A stretch of 43,127 nucleotides of DNA from Burkholderiaceae bacterium (GCA_007116135.1 SKIZ01000123.1:1-43127); one strand, 5' to 3'; numbered from the stretch's first letter, positions 18,853-29,338 are shown. The notes: generated by a model not told the origin, from the letters alone. A program made the numbers and translations.

Positions 18853-20120
18853 TGGACCGGTTGAGCATCAGCGGCGGTTACCCCTTGCATGGCGAGGTGG
18901 TTGTCTCGGGTGCAAAAAATGCCGCCTTGCCGATATTGTGTGCGTCGCTATTGACCGCTGATACATTGGTGCTTGAGCAGGTGCCCAAGCTAAAGGACGT
19001 TGACACCACCTTGAGACTACTTGCCGAGCTTGGCGTGAAAGTCACGCGTGGTGCCGGGGAGTCAGTCACGCTTTGCGCCGATCAGGTTGATCGAGTCCAA
19101 GCGCCTTACGATTTGGTCAAAACGATGCGAGCGTCGATCCTGGTGCTTGGTCCATTGCTGGCCCGATTTGGTCAAGCGCAGGTCAGCTTGCCTGGCGGCT
19201 GTGCAATTGGCCAGCGCCCGGTAGACCAGCATATCCAGGGCATGCAAGCGCTTGGTGGCGAGATTTCAATAGAGCATGGCTATGTCGTTGCCAAAGCCAA
19301 GCGCCTCAAGGGTGCTGTCATTCGCACGGATATGGTGACGGTGACTGGCACAGAAAACCTGATGATGGCCGCGGTCCTTGCCCAGGGCGTCACGGTCCTG
19401 GAGAATGCGGCGCGTGAGCCCGAAGTCGTGGATTTGGCTGAGCTCTTGATCAAGATGGGCGCCAAGATTACCGGTCATGGTACTGATCGCATTGTCATTG
19501 AGGGTGTCGAGCGTTTGCACGGCGCCGAGCATTCGGTCATGCCGGACCGAATCGAGGCGGGCAGTTTCCTGTGCGCCGTGGCGGCCACTGGCGGGCACAT
19601 CCGTTTGTGTGCTGCTGCGCCCGATACGATGGGTGCCACGCTCAGTAAGCTGGAGATGGCGGGTCTGCAAATTTCGATTGATCGGGATTCGATCGAAGCC
19701 AAAATGGATCAGCGCCCCAAGGCTGTTGACATTCGCACGCACGAGTATCCCGGTTTTGCCACTGACATGCAGGCGCAGTTTATGGCCCTCAATACAGTGG
19801 CCTCGGGTACCGCTGTGGTCATCGAGACGATCTTTGAGAACCGGTTTATGCACGTGCAGGAGTTAATCCGGCTCGGTGCTGATATTGAGGTCGATGGCCA
19901 TACAGCTATTGTCAGAGGTGTTGAGCACTTGTCCGGTGCAACCGTCATGGCAACCGACCTTCGAGCATCCGCTAGTTTGGTTATCGCGGGACTAAAGGCT
20001 CAAGGTCAGACGATCATTGAACGGATTTATCATTTGGACCGGGGATACAGCCAAATGGAAGTGAAGTTGGGGCAGCTTGGCGCGCGCATCGAGCGCCTGT
20101 CATCTCGGGATACAGCATGA
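18852..20120 (+). CDS. murA: UDP-N-acetylglucosamine 1-carboxyvinyltransferase
   Basis: 422 aa; '[27 protein letters not shown]', active-site Cys loop '[15 protein letters not shown]'. Confidence 0.97.
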   Translation: MDRLSISGGYPLHGEVVVSGAKNAALPILCASLLTADTLVLEQVPKLKDVDTTLRLLAELGVKVTRGAGESVTLCADQVDRVQAPYDLVKTMRASILVLGPLLARFGQAQVSLPGGCAIGQRPVDQHIQGMQALGGEISIEHGYVVAKAKRLKGAVIRTDMVTVTGTENLMMAAVLAQGVTVLENAAREPEVVDLAELLIKMGAKITGHGTDRIVIEGVERLHGAEHSVMPDRIEAGSFLCAVAATGGHIRLCAAAPDTMGATLSKLEMAGLQISIDRDSIEAKMDQRPKAVDIRTHEYPGFATDMQAQFMALNTVASGTAVVIETIFENRFMHVQELIRLGADIEVDGHTAIVRGVEHLSGATVMATDLRASASLVIAGLKAQGQTIIERIYHLDRGYSQMEVKLGQLGARIERLSSRDTA

Positions 20121-20779
20121 GTCAAAAGGTCACCAAGCCAATCACGTTGGCCTTATCAAAAGGCCGGATTTTTGATGAAACGTTACCGTTGTTAAAAGCC
20201 GCGGGCATTGAGGTTTTGCAAGACCCCGAGAAGTCGCGCAAGCTCATTTTGCAGACCAGCAAAGCGGATGTGCGAATTATTATTGTGCGCGCCACCGATG
20301 TCCCCACGTACGTCGAGTACGGCGCAGCCGACCTAGGCATTGCAGGCAAAGATGTTTTGATTGAGCATGCCGCAACACACCCTGGCGCGCTCTACCAGCC
20401 TATTGATTTGCAGATTGCGCAATGCCGGCTCTGTGTGGCTGTGCCCAAAGGGTTCGATTACGAGGCCGCCGTTCGACAGGGTGCGCGACTGCGTGTGGCG
20501 ACCAAATACGTTTCTGCCGCGCGCGAGCACTTTGCCCGTAAAGGGGTCTACGTCGACTTAATCAAGCTGTATGGTTCCATGGAGCTTGCCCCTTTGATCG
20601 GGCTTGCTGATGCGATTGTTGATTTGGTCTCAACAGGCAACACGCTCAAGGCAAACGATCTAGTTGCAGTCGAAGACATCATGCCGATTTCTTCTAGGCT
20701 CATCGTTAACCGGGCGGCCCTTAAAACCCGGCGCGCCGAGTTGCAGCCGCTGCTTGACGTATTCGAGCAAGCCGGCTAG
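20117..20779 (+). CDS. hisG: ATP phosphoribosyltransferase, short form
   Basis: 220 aa; '[20 protein letters not shown]', '[31 protein letters not shown]'; lacks the C-terminal regulatory domain of long HisG. Confidence 0.96.
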   Translation: MSQKVTKPITLALSKGRIFDETLPLLKAAGIEVLQDPEKSRKLILQTSKADVRIIIVRATDVPTYVEYGAADLGIAGKDVLIEHAATHPGALYQPIDLQIAQCRLCVAVPKGFDYEAAVRQGARLRVATKYVSAAREHFARKGVYVDLIKLYGSMELAPLIGLADAIVDLVSTGNTLKANDLVAVEDIMPISSRLIVNRAALKTRRAELQPLLDVFEQAG

Positions 20780-20783
20780 GTGC

Positions 20784-20805
20784 GAGGGACGTGCACTAGT
20801 CCCTC
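20784..20805. repeat. Hairpin GAGGGAC-gtgcacta-GTCCCTC in the hisG-hisD gap
   Basis: Perfect 7-bp stem just after the hisG stop; no downstream U-tract. Confidence 0.6.
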
Positions 20806-20946
20806 TTGGCCGCCCTGTTTTACGGGGGCTTGAAGGCCAAGCCGCTATAATTGAAAGCCCTAGAGTGCGTTGCCGTAGCGACGGCGACGGCTGATGCTGC
20901 AGGCCCCATTAGGCGTTTGGTTTAAATTCGTAACGAATAGGTCATC

Positions 20947-22245
20947 ATGGCTGATATTGCATTTTTGAGCACGAAAGATCCTGACTTTCAAAGTCGGCTT
21001 GATCGCTTGTTGCATATTGATGCCGCTGCCGATGATGCAATCGAGCATGCGAGTGCTGAGATTTTGCAGGCTGTTCGCACCGAGGGTGATAGCGCGTTGT
21101 TACGCTTGACGCAGCAGTTTGATCGGGTTGCCGCGGCCTCTGTGGCTGAGCTTGAAATCACGCCTGACCATTGGCAGACGGCGCTAGAGGGGCTGCCCGG
21201 TGAGCAACGCGAAGCCTTGCAGTTAGCTGCTGACCGGATTCGGCACTACCATGAGCGACAGCGACAAGATAGCTGGAGTTATCGTGAAGACAACGGGACG
21301 GTGCTTGGCCAAAAGATCACCCCGCTAGATCGGGTCGGACTCTACGTGCCCGGTGGTAAGGCTGCCTATCCGTCATCGGTTTTGATGAATGTGATCCCAG
21401 CCAAAGTTGCTGGTGTCAAAGAAGTGATTATGGTGACCCCCACGCCTGATGGGCAGCGCAATGCGTTAGTACTTGCTGCGGCGGCCATCGGTGGGGTGGA
21501 CCGGATTTTTGCTATCGGCGGGGCGCAAGCCGTTGGTGCCTTGGCATACGGCACCCAAACCGTGCCAGCGGTTGACAAGATTGTCGGTCCTGGCAACGCG
21601 TATGTGGCGAGCGCCAAGCGGCGGGTGTTTGGTACGGTTGGCATCGATATGATTGCGGGGCCAAGCGAAATTTTGGTGATTTGCGATGGCCAGACGCCGG
21701 CAAAGTGGATTGCCATGGATTTGTTTTCTCAAGCCGAGCACGACGAGCTTGCACAAGCTATTTTGCTCTGCCCGGACCAAAACTTTATAGAACAAGTTCG
21801 CCAGCAAATCGACGAGCTGCTGCCGCAGATGCCGCGCGCTGACATCATTGCCACCAGTCTAAAGAACCGTGGCGCGCTAATTCACGTCGAATCGCTCGAA
21901 CAGGCCTGTGAAATCAGTAACCGGATTGCGCCAGAACACTTGGAAGTGTCGGTGCAGGATCCGCAGGCACTCTTGGCGCAGTTGCGCCACGCCGGCGCTA
22001 TTTTCCTGGGACGCTATAGCTCGGAGTCGCTTGGGGACTATTGTGCCGGACCTAATCACGTCTTGCCCACCGCGGGTACGGCTCGGTTTTCATCGCCCCT
22101 TGGTGTTTATGACTTCCAAAAGCGCTCGAGCATTATTGACGTCTCAAGCCAAGGGGCATCCGAACTTGGTCGAATTGCCCAGGTTTTGGCCGATGGTGAA
22201 GGGTTACCCGCTCACGCCGCAAGCGCGCGCTACCGCATCAGTTAA
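20947..22245 (+). CDS. hisD: Histidinol dehydrogenase
   Basis: '[36 protein letters not shown]', '[16 protein letters not shown]'. Confidence 0.97.
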   Translation: MADIAFLSTKDPDFQSRLDRLLHIDAAADDAIEHASAEILQAVRTEGDSALLRLTQQFDRVAAASVAELEITPDHWQTALEGLPGEQREALQLAADRIRHYHERQRQDSWSYREDNGTVLGQKITPLDRVGLYVPGGKAAYPSSVLMNVIPAKVAGVKEVIMVTPTPDGQRNALVLAAAAIGGVDRIFAIGGAQAVGALAYGTQTVPAVDKIVGPGNAYVASAKRRVFGTVGIDMIAGPSEILVICDGQTPAKWIAMDLFSQAEHDELAQAILLCPDQNFIEQVRQQIDELLPQMPRADIIATSLKNRGALIHVESLEQACEISNRIAPEHLEVSVQDPQALLAQLRHAGAIFLGRYSSESLGDYCAGPNHVLPTAGTARFSSPLGVYDFQKRSSIIDVSSQGASELGRIAQVLADGEGLPAHAASARYRIS

Positions 22246-22331
22246 GGATTGTCGGCACAATCTTGCCTTGCGGCATACAATGCACCTAGCAAGTTACTGC
22301 ACCGCAGTTCTCCTTTTATTTTGAATAAACC

Positions 22332-22919
22332 ATGCGAACCGCTGACATAACCCGCGATACCAAAGAGACTCAAATAAGAGTGGCCCTGAACCTAGATGGT
22401 ACGGGCAAGCAATCGATCGACACGGGCGTGCCGTTTTTGGACCACATGCTTGACCAGATCGCTCGACACGGTCTGATTGACCTTGAGATCAAGGCCACTG
22501 GGGATCTGTACATTGATGACCACCACACCGTTGAGGATGTTGGTATTACGTTGGGCCAGGCGCTGGCCCAAGCGCTAGGTGACAAAGCCGGTGTGCGTCG
22601 CTACGGTCATGCCTATGTGCCGCTCGATGAGGCGCTCTCTAGGGTGGTGATTGATTTGTCTGGTCGGCCAGGCTTGATCTTTGAGGTGCCCTACACGCGT
22701 GCGCGGGTGGGAAATTTCGATGTTGATCTGTCGCGCGAGTTCTTCCAAGGGCTCGTTAACCATGCCTGGATGACGCTGCATATTGATAATCTGCGTGGCA
22801 TTAATGCACATCACCAGTGCGAGACAGTCTTTAAGGCCTTTGGCCGAGCCTTGCGAATGGCCGTTGAGCCCGACTCACGTCAGGCTGGCGCGATCCCCTC
22901 GACCAAGGGTGTTCTCTAG
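22332..22919 (+). CDS. hisB: Imidazoleglycerol-phosphate dehydratase
   Basis: 195 aa monofunctional IGPD: '[42 protein letters not shown]'. Confidence 0.97.
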   Translation: MRTADITRDTKETQIRVALNLDGTGKQSIDTGVPFLDHMLDQIARHGLIDLEIKATGDLYIDDHHTVEDVGITLGQALAQALGDKAGVRRYGHAYVPLDEALSRVVIDLSGRPGLIFEVPYTRARVGNFDVDLSREFFQGLVNHAWMTLHIDNLRGINAHHQCETVFKAFGRALRMAVEPDSRQAGAIPSTKGVL

Positions 22920-22943
22920 GCCAAACAGCACCTCAGCATAAAC

Positions 22944-23585
22944 ATGAAACGCATCGCGATTGTCGATTACGGCATGGGTAATTATCACTCGGTTGAGCGT
23001 GCGCTGCGCTACGCTGCGCCAGATGCAGATATTCGTCTGACAGGCCAGCCTCAGGCCATCCTGGCTGCCGACCGCGTCGTGTTGCCCGGCCAAGGTGCCA
23101 TGGGTGATTGCATGCGTACGCTGGCGCAAGCCGGCTTGCATGAGGTCGTCTTGAAGGTGGCAGCCACCAAACCGTTACTGGGCGTCTGCGTGGGCGAACA
23201 GATGCTGTTTGAACGCAGCCAGGAGGGTCCTTCTAGCTGCCTCGGTTTGCTGCCAGGCGAGGTCAGGCGTTTTAGCGGTGATTGCTTTGAGGCGAGCGCT
23301 GGCGCAAAACGCCTGAAGATTCCTCACATGGGCTGGAATGCAGTCAAGCAAACCAAAACCCATCCATTGTGGTCAGGCATTCTAGACAATGCCCCCTTTT
23401 ACTTTGTGCACAGTTATCATGTGGTAGCTGCCGATCCTGCGGTTGTCGTCGGCCAGGCGACGTACGGGGCACCGTTTGCTTGCGCTGTGGCCAAAGACAA
23501 TATCTTCGCAGTGCAATTTCACCCTGAAAAAAGTGCAAATGACGGTTTACGCTTGTACCGCAATTTTGTAGATTGGAACCCTTAA
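22944..23585 (+). CDS. hisH: Imidazole glycerol phosphate synthase subunit HisH
   Basis: GATase class I: '[15 protein letters not shown]', '[17 protein letters not shown]', '[23 protein letters not shown]'. Confidence 0.97.
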   Translation: MKRIAIVDYGMGNYHSVERALRYAAPDADIRLTGQPQAILAADRVVLPGQGAMGDCMRTLAQAGLHEVVLKVAATKPLLGVCVGEQMLFERSQEGPSSCLGLLPGEVRRFSGDCFEASAGAKRLKIPHMGWNAVKQTKTHPLWSGILDNAPFYFVHSYHVVAADPAVVVGQATYGAPFACAVAKDNIFAVQFHPEKSANDGLRLYRNFVDWNP

Positions 23586-23619
23586 GACTAACCACCCTTG
23601 TGAAGCTGCCTTTCTCGAC

Positions 23620-24360
23620 ATGTTGTTAATACCTGCAATTGACTTAAAAGACGGCCAGTGTGTGCGTTTGCGCCAAGGTGACATGGATGACGTCACTGTG
23701 TTTTCCCAAGATCCGGTCGAAGTTGCCGAGCGTTGGGCTGATCTTGGCGCGCAGCGTCTGCACCTGGTTGATTTAAACGGCGCTGTCGATGGGCGGCCCC
23801 GAAATGAGCCCGTGATTCGGGAAATTCTTGCCGCCATGGGTGATGAGGTTCCGGTGCAAATCGGTGGCGGCATCCGAGACCTCGATACGATCGAGCGCTA
23901 TCTCGATGCGGGCATCTCGTACGTGATTATTGGCACCGCGGCGGTCAAGAGTCCAGGATTTGTGCAAGACGCTTGTGGCGCCTTTCCTGGTCAAATTATT
24001 GTCGGCCTTGACGCCAAGGATGGCCGTGTGGCCACCGATGGTTGGAGCAAGCTCACCAAGCACAGCGTCAATGATTTGGCCAAGAAATTTGAGGATTACG
24101 GCTGCGAGGCGATCATCTATACCGATATTGGTCGTGACGGCATGCTCAGCGGTGTGAACATCGAGGCCACAGTCAGGTTGGCTCAACATGTCCGTATCCC
24201 CGTGATTGCCTCCGGCGGCATTACGGATATGCGTGATATTGACCAGTTGTGCGCAGTGCAGCCTGACGGTGTGGAGGGCGCAATTCTTGGACGCAGTATT
24301 TACGAAGGCACGCTTGACTTTGAGCTCGCGCTAAAGCGCGCAGCCGAGTTGTGCCCATGA
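23620..24360 (+). CDS. hisA: Phosphoribosylformimino-5-aminoimidazole carboxamide ribotide isomerase
   Basis: '[29 protein letters not shown]...', (beta/alpha)8 barrel '[14 protein letters not shown]'. Confidence 0.97.
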   Translation: MLLIPAIDLKDGQCVRLRQGDMDDVTVFSQDPVEVAERWADLGAQRLHLVDLNGAVDGRPRNEPVIREILAAMGDEVPVQIGGGIRDLDTIERYLDAGISYVIIGTAAVKSPGFVQDACGAFPGQIIVGLDAKDGRVATDGWSKLTKHSVNDLAKKFEDYGCEAIIYTDIGRDGMLSGVNIEATVRLAQHVRIPVIASGGITDMRDIDQLCAVQPDGVEGAILGRSIYEGTLDFELALKRAAELCP

Positions 24361-25160
24361 TCGCGCCGGTGGCATGCGACGGTTTGATGCGACGCATCAT
24401 TCCGTGCCTTGATGTCACAGCGGGGCGAGTGGTCAAGGGGGTTAATTTCGTTGAGCTCACGGACGCGGGTGATCCTGTGGAGATCGCCCGGCGCTATAAC
24501 GAACAGGGCGCCGATGAGCTGACCTTTCTTGACATCACGGCCACGAGCGATGATCGTGATTTGATCTTGCCAATCATAGAGGCGGTGGCTTGCGAGGTTT
24601 TTATTCCGCTGACTGTCGGTGGCGGTGTGCGTCAGGTCAGCGATGTTCAGCGCCTTTTGAGTGCTGGTGCTGACAAGGTGTCGATTAACAGCGCTGCGGT
24701 GTCTGACCCAGACCTCGTCAAGCGGGCCGCTGACTACCACGGTGCACAGTGTATTGTGATTGCAATCGATGCCCGGCGAGTGCCGGGGTCGCCTGAGCAC
24801 GACCCGCGCTGGGAGGTCTATACCCATGGCGGGCGTCGGGCCACCGGCATCGACGCCATTGCCTGGGCGCAGCAAATGGCCCAGGCCGGTGCCGGGGAGG
24901 TTTTGTTGACCAGCATGGACAGAGATGGCACGCGAGAGGGCTTTGACCTGCTATTGACGCGTGCGGTGGCCGATGCGGTTGCCATTCCTGTTATCGCCTC
25001 AGGCGGTGTGGGCGAACTGCAGCATTTGGCCGATGGTGTCACCGCCGGGGGTGCCAATGCCGTTTTGGCGGCCAGCATTTTTCACTTTGGCCAGTACACG
25101 ATCGCCCAAGCCAAGGCGCATATGGCCGCCCAGGGGATCTCGGTTCGGACAACCACATGA
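24357..25160 (+). CDS. hisF: Imidazole glycerol phosphate synthase subunit HisF
   Basis: '[53 protein letters not shown]'; ATGA overlap with hisA. Confidence 0.97.
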   Translation: MIAPVACDGLMRRIIPCLDVTAGRVVKGVNFVELTDAGDPVEIARRYNEQGADELTFLDITATSDDRDLILPIIEAVACEVFIPLTVGGGVRQVSDVQRLLSAGADKVSINSAAVSDPDLVKRAADYHGAQCIVIAIDARRVPGSPEHDPRWEVYTHGGRRATGIDAIAWAQQMAQAGAGEVLLTSMDRDGTREGFDLLLTRAVADAVAIPVIASGGVGELQHLADGVTAGGANAVLAASIFHFGQYTIAQAKAHMAAQGISVRTTT

Positions 25161-25570
25161 ACGATCAAGCACCCTACCCAGACTGGATTTCCGAGGTTCG
25201 ATTTGACGACCAAGGGCTAGTGGCGGCCATCGCGCAGGATGCCCACAGTGGCAAAATCTTGATGATGGCCTGGATGAATCGGCAAGCTTTGTTGCAGACC
25301 TGCCAATCCGGTCATGCCGTCTATTACTCCCGATCGCGCCAGAGCCTGTGGCACAAGGGGGAATCCTCGGGGCATACCCAAATCGTCGAAGAAATCTGGC
25401 TTGATTGCGATGCCGATGTGATTGTGCTTAAGGTCAAGCAATTGGGTGGGATTGCGTGTCACACTGGGCGCCAGAGTTGCTTTTTTAGGCGGCTAACCGA
25501 GTCTGATGGCAAAATGCAATGGCAGTCTATCGATCCGGTGCTAAAGGATCCTAAAGAGATCTATAAATGA
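25157..25570 (+). CDS. hisI: Phosphoribosyl-AMP cyclohydrolase
   Basis: '[40 protein letters not shown]'; ATGA overlap with hisF. Confidence 0.96.
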   Translation: MNDQAPYPDWISEVRFDDQGLVAAIAQDAHSGKILMMAWMNRQALLQTCQSGHAVYYSRSRQSLWHKGESSGHTQIVEEIWLDCDADVIVLKVKQLGGIACHTGRQSCFFRRLTESDGKMQWQSIDPVLKDPKEIYK

Positions 25571-25935
25571 ATAACTCTTCAACGAACAGCTCGCATGAGT
25601 GGATTATTAGTCGCTTGGCCGACGTACTCCAGAGCCGGCACCCGAAGCACTCGGGTGACACGGATACTTCCTATGTGGCGCGTTTGTTGACCAAAGGCCA
25701 AGACAGCATCCTGAAGAAAATCGGTGAAGAGTCAACTGAGCTTGTGATGGCCAGCAAGGACGGCCAACCAGAAGCGGTCGTTGCGGAAATGGCTGATCTT
25801 TGGTTTCATTGTTTAGTTCTGCTGACGCACCACGGCCTACGGCCTGAGGCTGTCATGGCTGAGCTAGAGCGCCGCGAGGGTGTGTCGGGCATCGCGGAGA
25901 AGGCAGCCCGCAGCCACGCAAAGGAAAAACCATGA
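25567..25935 (+). CDS. hisE: Phosphoribosyl-ATP pyrophosphatase
   Basis: '[32 protein letters not shown]...[15 protein letters not shown]'. Confidence 0.95.
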   Translation: MNNSSTNSSHEWIISRLADVLQSRHPKHSGDTDTSYVARLLTKGQDSILKKIGEESTELVMASKDGQPEAVVAEMADLWFHCLVLLTHHGLRPEAVMAELERREGVSGIAEKAARSHAKEKP

Positions 25936-26300
25936 GTGACACCTGTTTGTTTTGCAAAATCATTCGTGGCGAGATACCCTCGACCATGGTTTACGAAGAT
26001 GATGAGTTTGTGGCGTTCAAGGACATTGCGCCAGCTGCGCCGATCCATTTGTTACTGGTTCCGCGCCAGCATATTGTGTCGCTGCAGGATGTCGGGCCCG
26101 CGGATCGTGAATGGTTAGGTAGAATGATGGCATTGGTTCCACAGATCGCATTTGATAATGGCTGTGAGCCCGGCCCGGCTGGCGGCTTTCGCGTGGTCGC
26201 CAACTCCGGGGCACATGGTGGGCAGGAGGTCGATCACCTGCATTTACATATCATGGGCGGACCGCGACCTTGGTCAGCCCGTTCCATACCAAACGCCTGA
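25932..26300 (+). CDS. HIT-family nucleotide-binding protein (HinT-like)
   Basis: '[28 protein letters not shown]' and HIT motif '[12 protein letters not shown]'. Confidence 0.94.
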   Translation: MSDTCLFCKIIRGEIPSTMVYEDDEFVAFKDIAPAAPIHLLLVPRQHIVSLQDVGPADREWLGRMMALVPQIAFDNGCEPGPAGGFRVVANSGAHGGQEVDHLHLHIMGGPRPWSARSIPNA

Positions 26301-26313
26301 ACGGAGACTTGAA

Positions 26314-26559
26314 ATGGGTACTTTTAGCATTTGGCATTGGGTCATTGTCCTATTGGTAGTGGCCCTGATATTTGGCACTAAAAAGTTGCGTGGCATGGGT
26401 TCGGACCTCGGCAGTGCTGTCAAAGGGTTCAAGGATGGGATGCGAGAAGCGAGTGACCCATCAAAGGACGATGCGACTGCAGCGGAGTCTCAGCGTGTCG
26501 CCTCGGGTGAAACGATTGATGTGCAGGCCAAAGAAAAGTCAGGTTCGCAGTCTTCTTAA
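26314..26559 (+). CDS. tatA: Sec-independent protein translocase subunit TatA
   Basis: 81 aa from ATG 26314: [43 protein letters not shown]. Confidence 0.95.
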   Translation: MGTFSIWHWVIVLLVVALIFGTKKLRGMGSDLGSAVKGFKDGMREASDPSKDDATAAESQRVASGETIDVQAKEKSGSQSS

Positions 26560-26604
26560 CATCGTCTGCGACCCTCTTGCACCTGAACCCCTGGTAGATA
26601 CGAC

Positions 26605-27015
26605 GTGTTTGATATCAGCTTTACCGAGTTGATTTTCATTGGCATGGTTGCCCTGATTGTTATCGGGCCACAGCGCTTGCCCAAGGTCGCCCGTACGGTT
26701 GGGCATATGCTTGGGCGTGCGCAACGCTATGTCAATGACGTCAAGAGCGACATCCAACGAGAGGTCGAGATTGATGAGTTGCGTAAGATGAAAGAGGAGA
26801 TGGAGTCCGCAGCGCGCTCCATACACGGGTCATTGGAAGAAACGCAGACCAGTCTCCAAGATAGTTTCTCGAACCCGCTTGAAGACATCAAGGCCGACCT
26901 TGAGTCGCTGAAAGATCAGAAAGAGGCAACGACCACTGGCCCTGCGACTGCAGCATCCGCTAGCGAGGCTGTAAAGCCTGCCGAGCTAGCCCCGCCCTCG
27001 GAGCCCAAGCCGTGA
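26605..27015 (+). CDS. tatB: Sec-independent protein translocase subunit TatB
   Basis: 'MFDISFTELIFIGMVALIVIGPQRLPKVARTVGHMLGRAQRYVNDVKSDI'. Confidence 0.95.
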   Translation: MFDISFTELIFIGMVALIVIGPQRLPKVARTVGHMLGRAQRYVNDVKSDIQREVEIDELRKMKEEMESAARSIHGSLEETQTSLQDSFSNPLEDIKADLESLKDQKEATTTGPATAASASEAVKPAELAPPSEPKP

Positions 27016-27818
27016 GTCAGGCTGACGCGACCCCGCCCCAAGACACACCAGAGCAGCCCCTGGAAGGATTTATGTCCCACCTGATTGAGCTGCGTAATCG
27101 CTTGATGAAGGCGATCGTGGCTGTCTTAGGGGTGTTTGTGATCATTTTTACCTACCCCGGTGCGGCGGTGATCTATGACTTTCTGGCCCAGCCCATGCTG
27201 GCTTCGCTGCCCCACGGTACCCGGATGATCGCCACAGGTGTGATCACACCATTTATGGTGCCATTAAAGGTGACGTTGCTTGCGGCATTTCTTTTGGCAT
27301 TGCCTTACGTCCTCTATCAGGCGTGGGCGTTTGTGGCACCTGGCTTATACCGTCATGAGCAAAAGCTCGCTGTACCACTGATTGTCTCGAGCTCACTGCT
27401 GTTTTTGGCGGGCATGGCGTTTTGCTATTTCGTGGTCTTTAAGACCGTCTTTGCGTTTATTCAGTCTTTCGCGCCGCAATCGATTACGCCGGCTCCCGAC
27501 ATTGAAGCCTATCTGAACTTTGTCATGACGATGTTCATTGCATTTGGGATCACCTTTGAGGTCCCTATTGTGGTGGTGGTACTGGTTCGGATGGGGATCA
27601 TGACCGTACAAAAGCTGCGTGACATTCGCGGCTACGTCATCGTGTTAGCGTTTGTCATCGCAGCCATTGTGACGCCACCGGATGTCATCAGCCAGTTCAT
27701 GTTGGCGCTGCCGTTGTGGATTTTGTATGAGGTTGGCCTTATCTTGGCTCGATATGTTAAGCCTAGGCAAGCCGAGGATGAGTCCGAGGCCGATGACAGC
27801 ACCGACGATACTCGCTAG
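27012..27818 (+). CDS. tatC: Sec-independent protein translocase subunit TatC
   Basis: 'FMSHLIELRNRLMKAI' and six-TM TatC profile; GTGA overlap with tatB. Confidence 0.96.
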   Translation: MSQADATPPQDTPEQPLEGFMSHLIELRNRLMKAIVAVLGVFVIIFTYPGAAVIYDFLAQPMLASLPHGTRMIATGVITPFMVPLKVTLLAAFLLALPYVLYQAWAFVAPGLYRHEQKLAVPLIVSSSLLFLAGMAFCYFVVFKTVFAFIQSFAPQSITPAPDIEAYLNFVMTMFIAFGITFEVPIVVVVLVRMGIMTVQKLRDIRGYVIVLAFVIAAIVTPPDVISQFMLALPLWILYEVGLILARYVKPRQAEDESEADDSTDDTR

Positions 27819-27836
27819 GCTTAGATGACTGCCTAG
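27815..27836. repeat. Hairpin CTAGGC-N10-GCCTAG at tatC stop codon
   Basis: Perfect 6-bp inverted repeat overlapping the tatC TAG, between convergent tatC and LysR genes. Confidence 0.55.
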
Positions 27837-27852
27837 GTGGTCTTCTGGCGCA

Positions 27853-28800
27853 TCACAGTGCCACCTGTAGCGGCGAGCTCGGTTCGGCGCCAGTGGCCGT
27901 CTGATCAACTCTTCGTAGTGCCGAAACCAGTGCGGCGGTCAATGCGCTGGCGGCGGCCTGAGGCGGTCGCTGAGTGTCGCAAACGTAGACCAAATCTCGG
28001 CTTAGTGAGTTATTTCGCAGCTGATGCATCCGCAACTTCAGGCCGGCGTGATTTATTAAATTGTCCAGGGTGCTGCGGCCAAAGAAACCCACATATGGCC
28101 CGTGGCTGATCATGAGTGCCTGCGCCATGATGGAGTCAAGCTCAAGTGCTGGCAGCAGCTTGATGCCAAATCGTCGGGCATAATCATCTAATAGGTAGCG
28201 TATGCCGTGGCTGTGGGTTGGCAGGATGACTTGATATGCCAGTAACTGCTCAAGAGTCACGTGCTCGGTTAGCTCCACGCCACGCTCGGGCGAGCATGCC
28301 ACGACGATTTCCTCGCGCATCACGAACCCTTGGTCCAAGGTCGATCGACGCGCAGGCTGGTTAACAAAGGCCAAGTCCAAATCGCCTTGCGTGACTCGGT
28401 TGCACAGATCATCAGTTAAACCCTCTGTGACCGATAGCGTCACGTTGGGATGTTCAGTTGTGAATTGGGCCAAGACCTCGGCAAGCACACTTTGGCCGAT
28501 GCAGCTGATCACACCGACTCTGACGTGCCCCGAGAGGTCCTTGCCATCGTGCACAATTTTTGACTTTGCGGTGTTGAAGGCACCAAGGATGGGCAAAAAC
28601 AAGCTGTACATCTCGTCAGCCACCGGCGTTGGCGTCATTCCGCGTGGCGTGCGGGTAAACAGAGGCCGGCCGACTTCGATCTCCAGACGAGTGATCTGCA
28701 TGCTTAGCGCTGGCTGGACGATGTTCAAGCGCTTGGCCGCGCGCGTGACGGACTTCTCCTCATAGAGGCAAATGAAATACTGGATTTGGCGCAGATCCAT
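27853..28800 (-). CDS. LysR-family transcriptional regulator
   Basis: N-terminal wHTH 'MDLRQIQYFICLYEEKSVTRAAKRLNIVQPALSMQITRLEIEVGRPLFTR' plus substrate-binding domain. Confidence 0.94.
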   Translation of the reverse strand: MDLRQIQYFICLYEEKSVTRAAKRLNIVQPALSMQITRLEIEVGRPLFTRTPRGMTPTPVADEMYSLFLPILGAFNTAKSKIVHDGKDLSGHVRVGVISCIGQSVLAEVLAQFTTEHPNVTLSVTEGLTDDLCNRVTQGDLDLAFVNQPARRSTLDQGFVMREEIVVACSPERGVELTEHVTLEQLLAYQVILPTHSHGIRYLLDDYARRFGIKLLPALELDSIMAQALMISHGPYVGFFGRSTLDNLINHAGLKLRMHQLRNNSLSRDLVYVCDTQRPPQAAASALTAALVSALRRVDQTATGAEPSSPLQVAL

Positions 28801-28834
28801 GGTTTAAGGTAAGAGCTTCTTTTGCCTACCAATG

Positions 28835-28859
28835 CTGGTATCAATTATTTTGATACCAG
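28835..28859. promoter_or_regulatory. Perfect 10-bp inverted repeat CTGGTATCAA-ttatt-TTGATACCAG containing a LysR-type T-N11-A box
   Basis: Read directly; 35 bp upstream of the LysR start codon. Confidence 0.7.
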
Positions 28860-28921
28860 TCATTAGAAATAATTAGTAGACACGATAGTATTGGAATTTT
28901 TAGCATTAGTGTACAAACGCG

Positions 28922-28951
28922 AGACACTGGCAACTGATCGTTTCAGTGTCT
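28922..28951. promoter_or_regulatory. 8-bp inverted repeat AGACACTG-N14-CAGTGTCT upstream of XRE gene
   Basis: Read directly; ends 30 bp before the XRE ATG at 28982. Confidence 0.55.
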
Positions 28952-28981
28952 TAACAAGTAGGCCTAAAAATCGGGGGTACC

Positions 28982-29299
28982 ATGATCAGCGAACGACTAA
29001 AAGCAGCACGCCTACGCGCCGGCCTTTCCCAAGAAAAACTTGGAAAACTGGCAGGCATTGACCCAACATCGGCCAGTGCGCGGATGAACCAGTACGAACG
29101 CGGTAAGCATTCGCCTGACTATCGGCTCATGTGTAAAGTCGCGGACATTTTGAAAATGCCAGTCAGCTGGTTCTACACCGAAGACGACGACTTGGCCCGC
29201 CTGCAAGAGGCCTACTACAACCTGTCGCCCGAGGCGCGCCGTGATTTATTGACGCACGCTCAAGCGGTCGAGCAAACCGCGCCGGGCGCGTTGGTCTAA
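28982..29299 (+). CDS. XRE-family HTH transcriptional regulator
   Basis: 105 aa 'ISERLKAARLRAGLSQEKLGKLAGIDPTSASARMNQYERGKHSPDYRLMCKVADILKMPVSWFY'. Confidence 0.93.
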   Translation: MISERLKAARLRAGLSQEKLGKLAGIDPTSASARMNQYERGKHSPDYRLMCKVADILKMPVSWFYTEDDDLARLQEAYYNLSPEARRDLLTHAQAVEQTAPGALV

Positions 29300-29338
29300 G
29301 CCGCATGGCATTTCAGTGTTGCTGTTTACGAGGATGCA

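Noticed and set aside
22246-22331. Strong sigma-70 promoter ahead of hisB
   Set aside because: A TACAAT -10-like hexamer exists but no properly spaced -35 could be found.
24300-24875. 191-aa minus-strand ORF antisense to hisF
   Set aside because: Overlaps hisA/hisF; no family resemblance.
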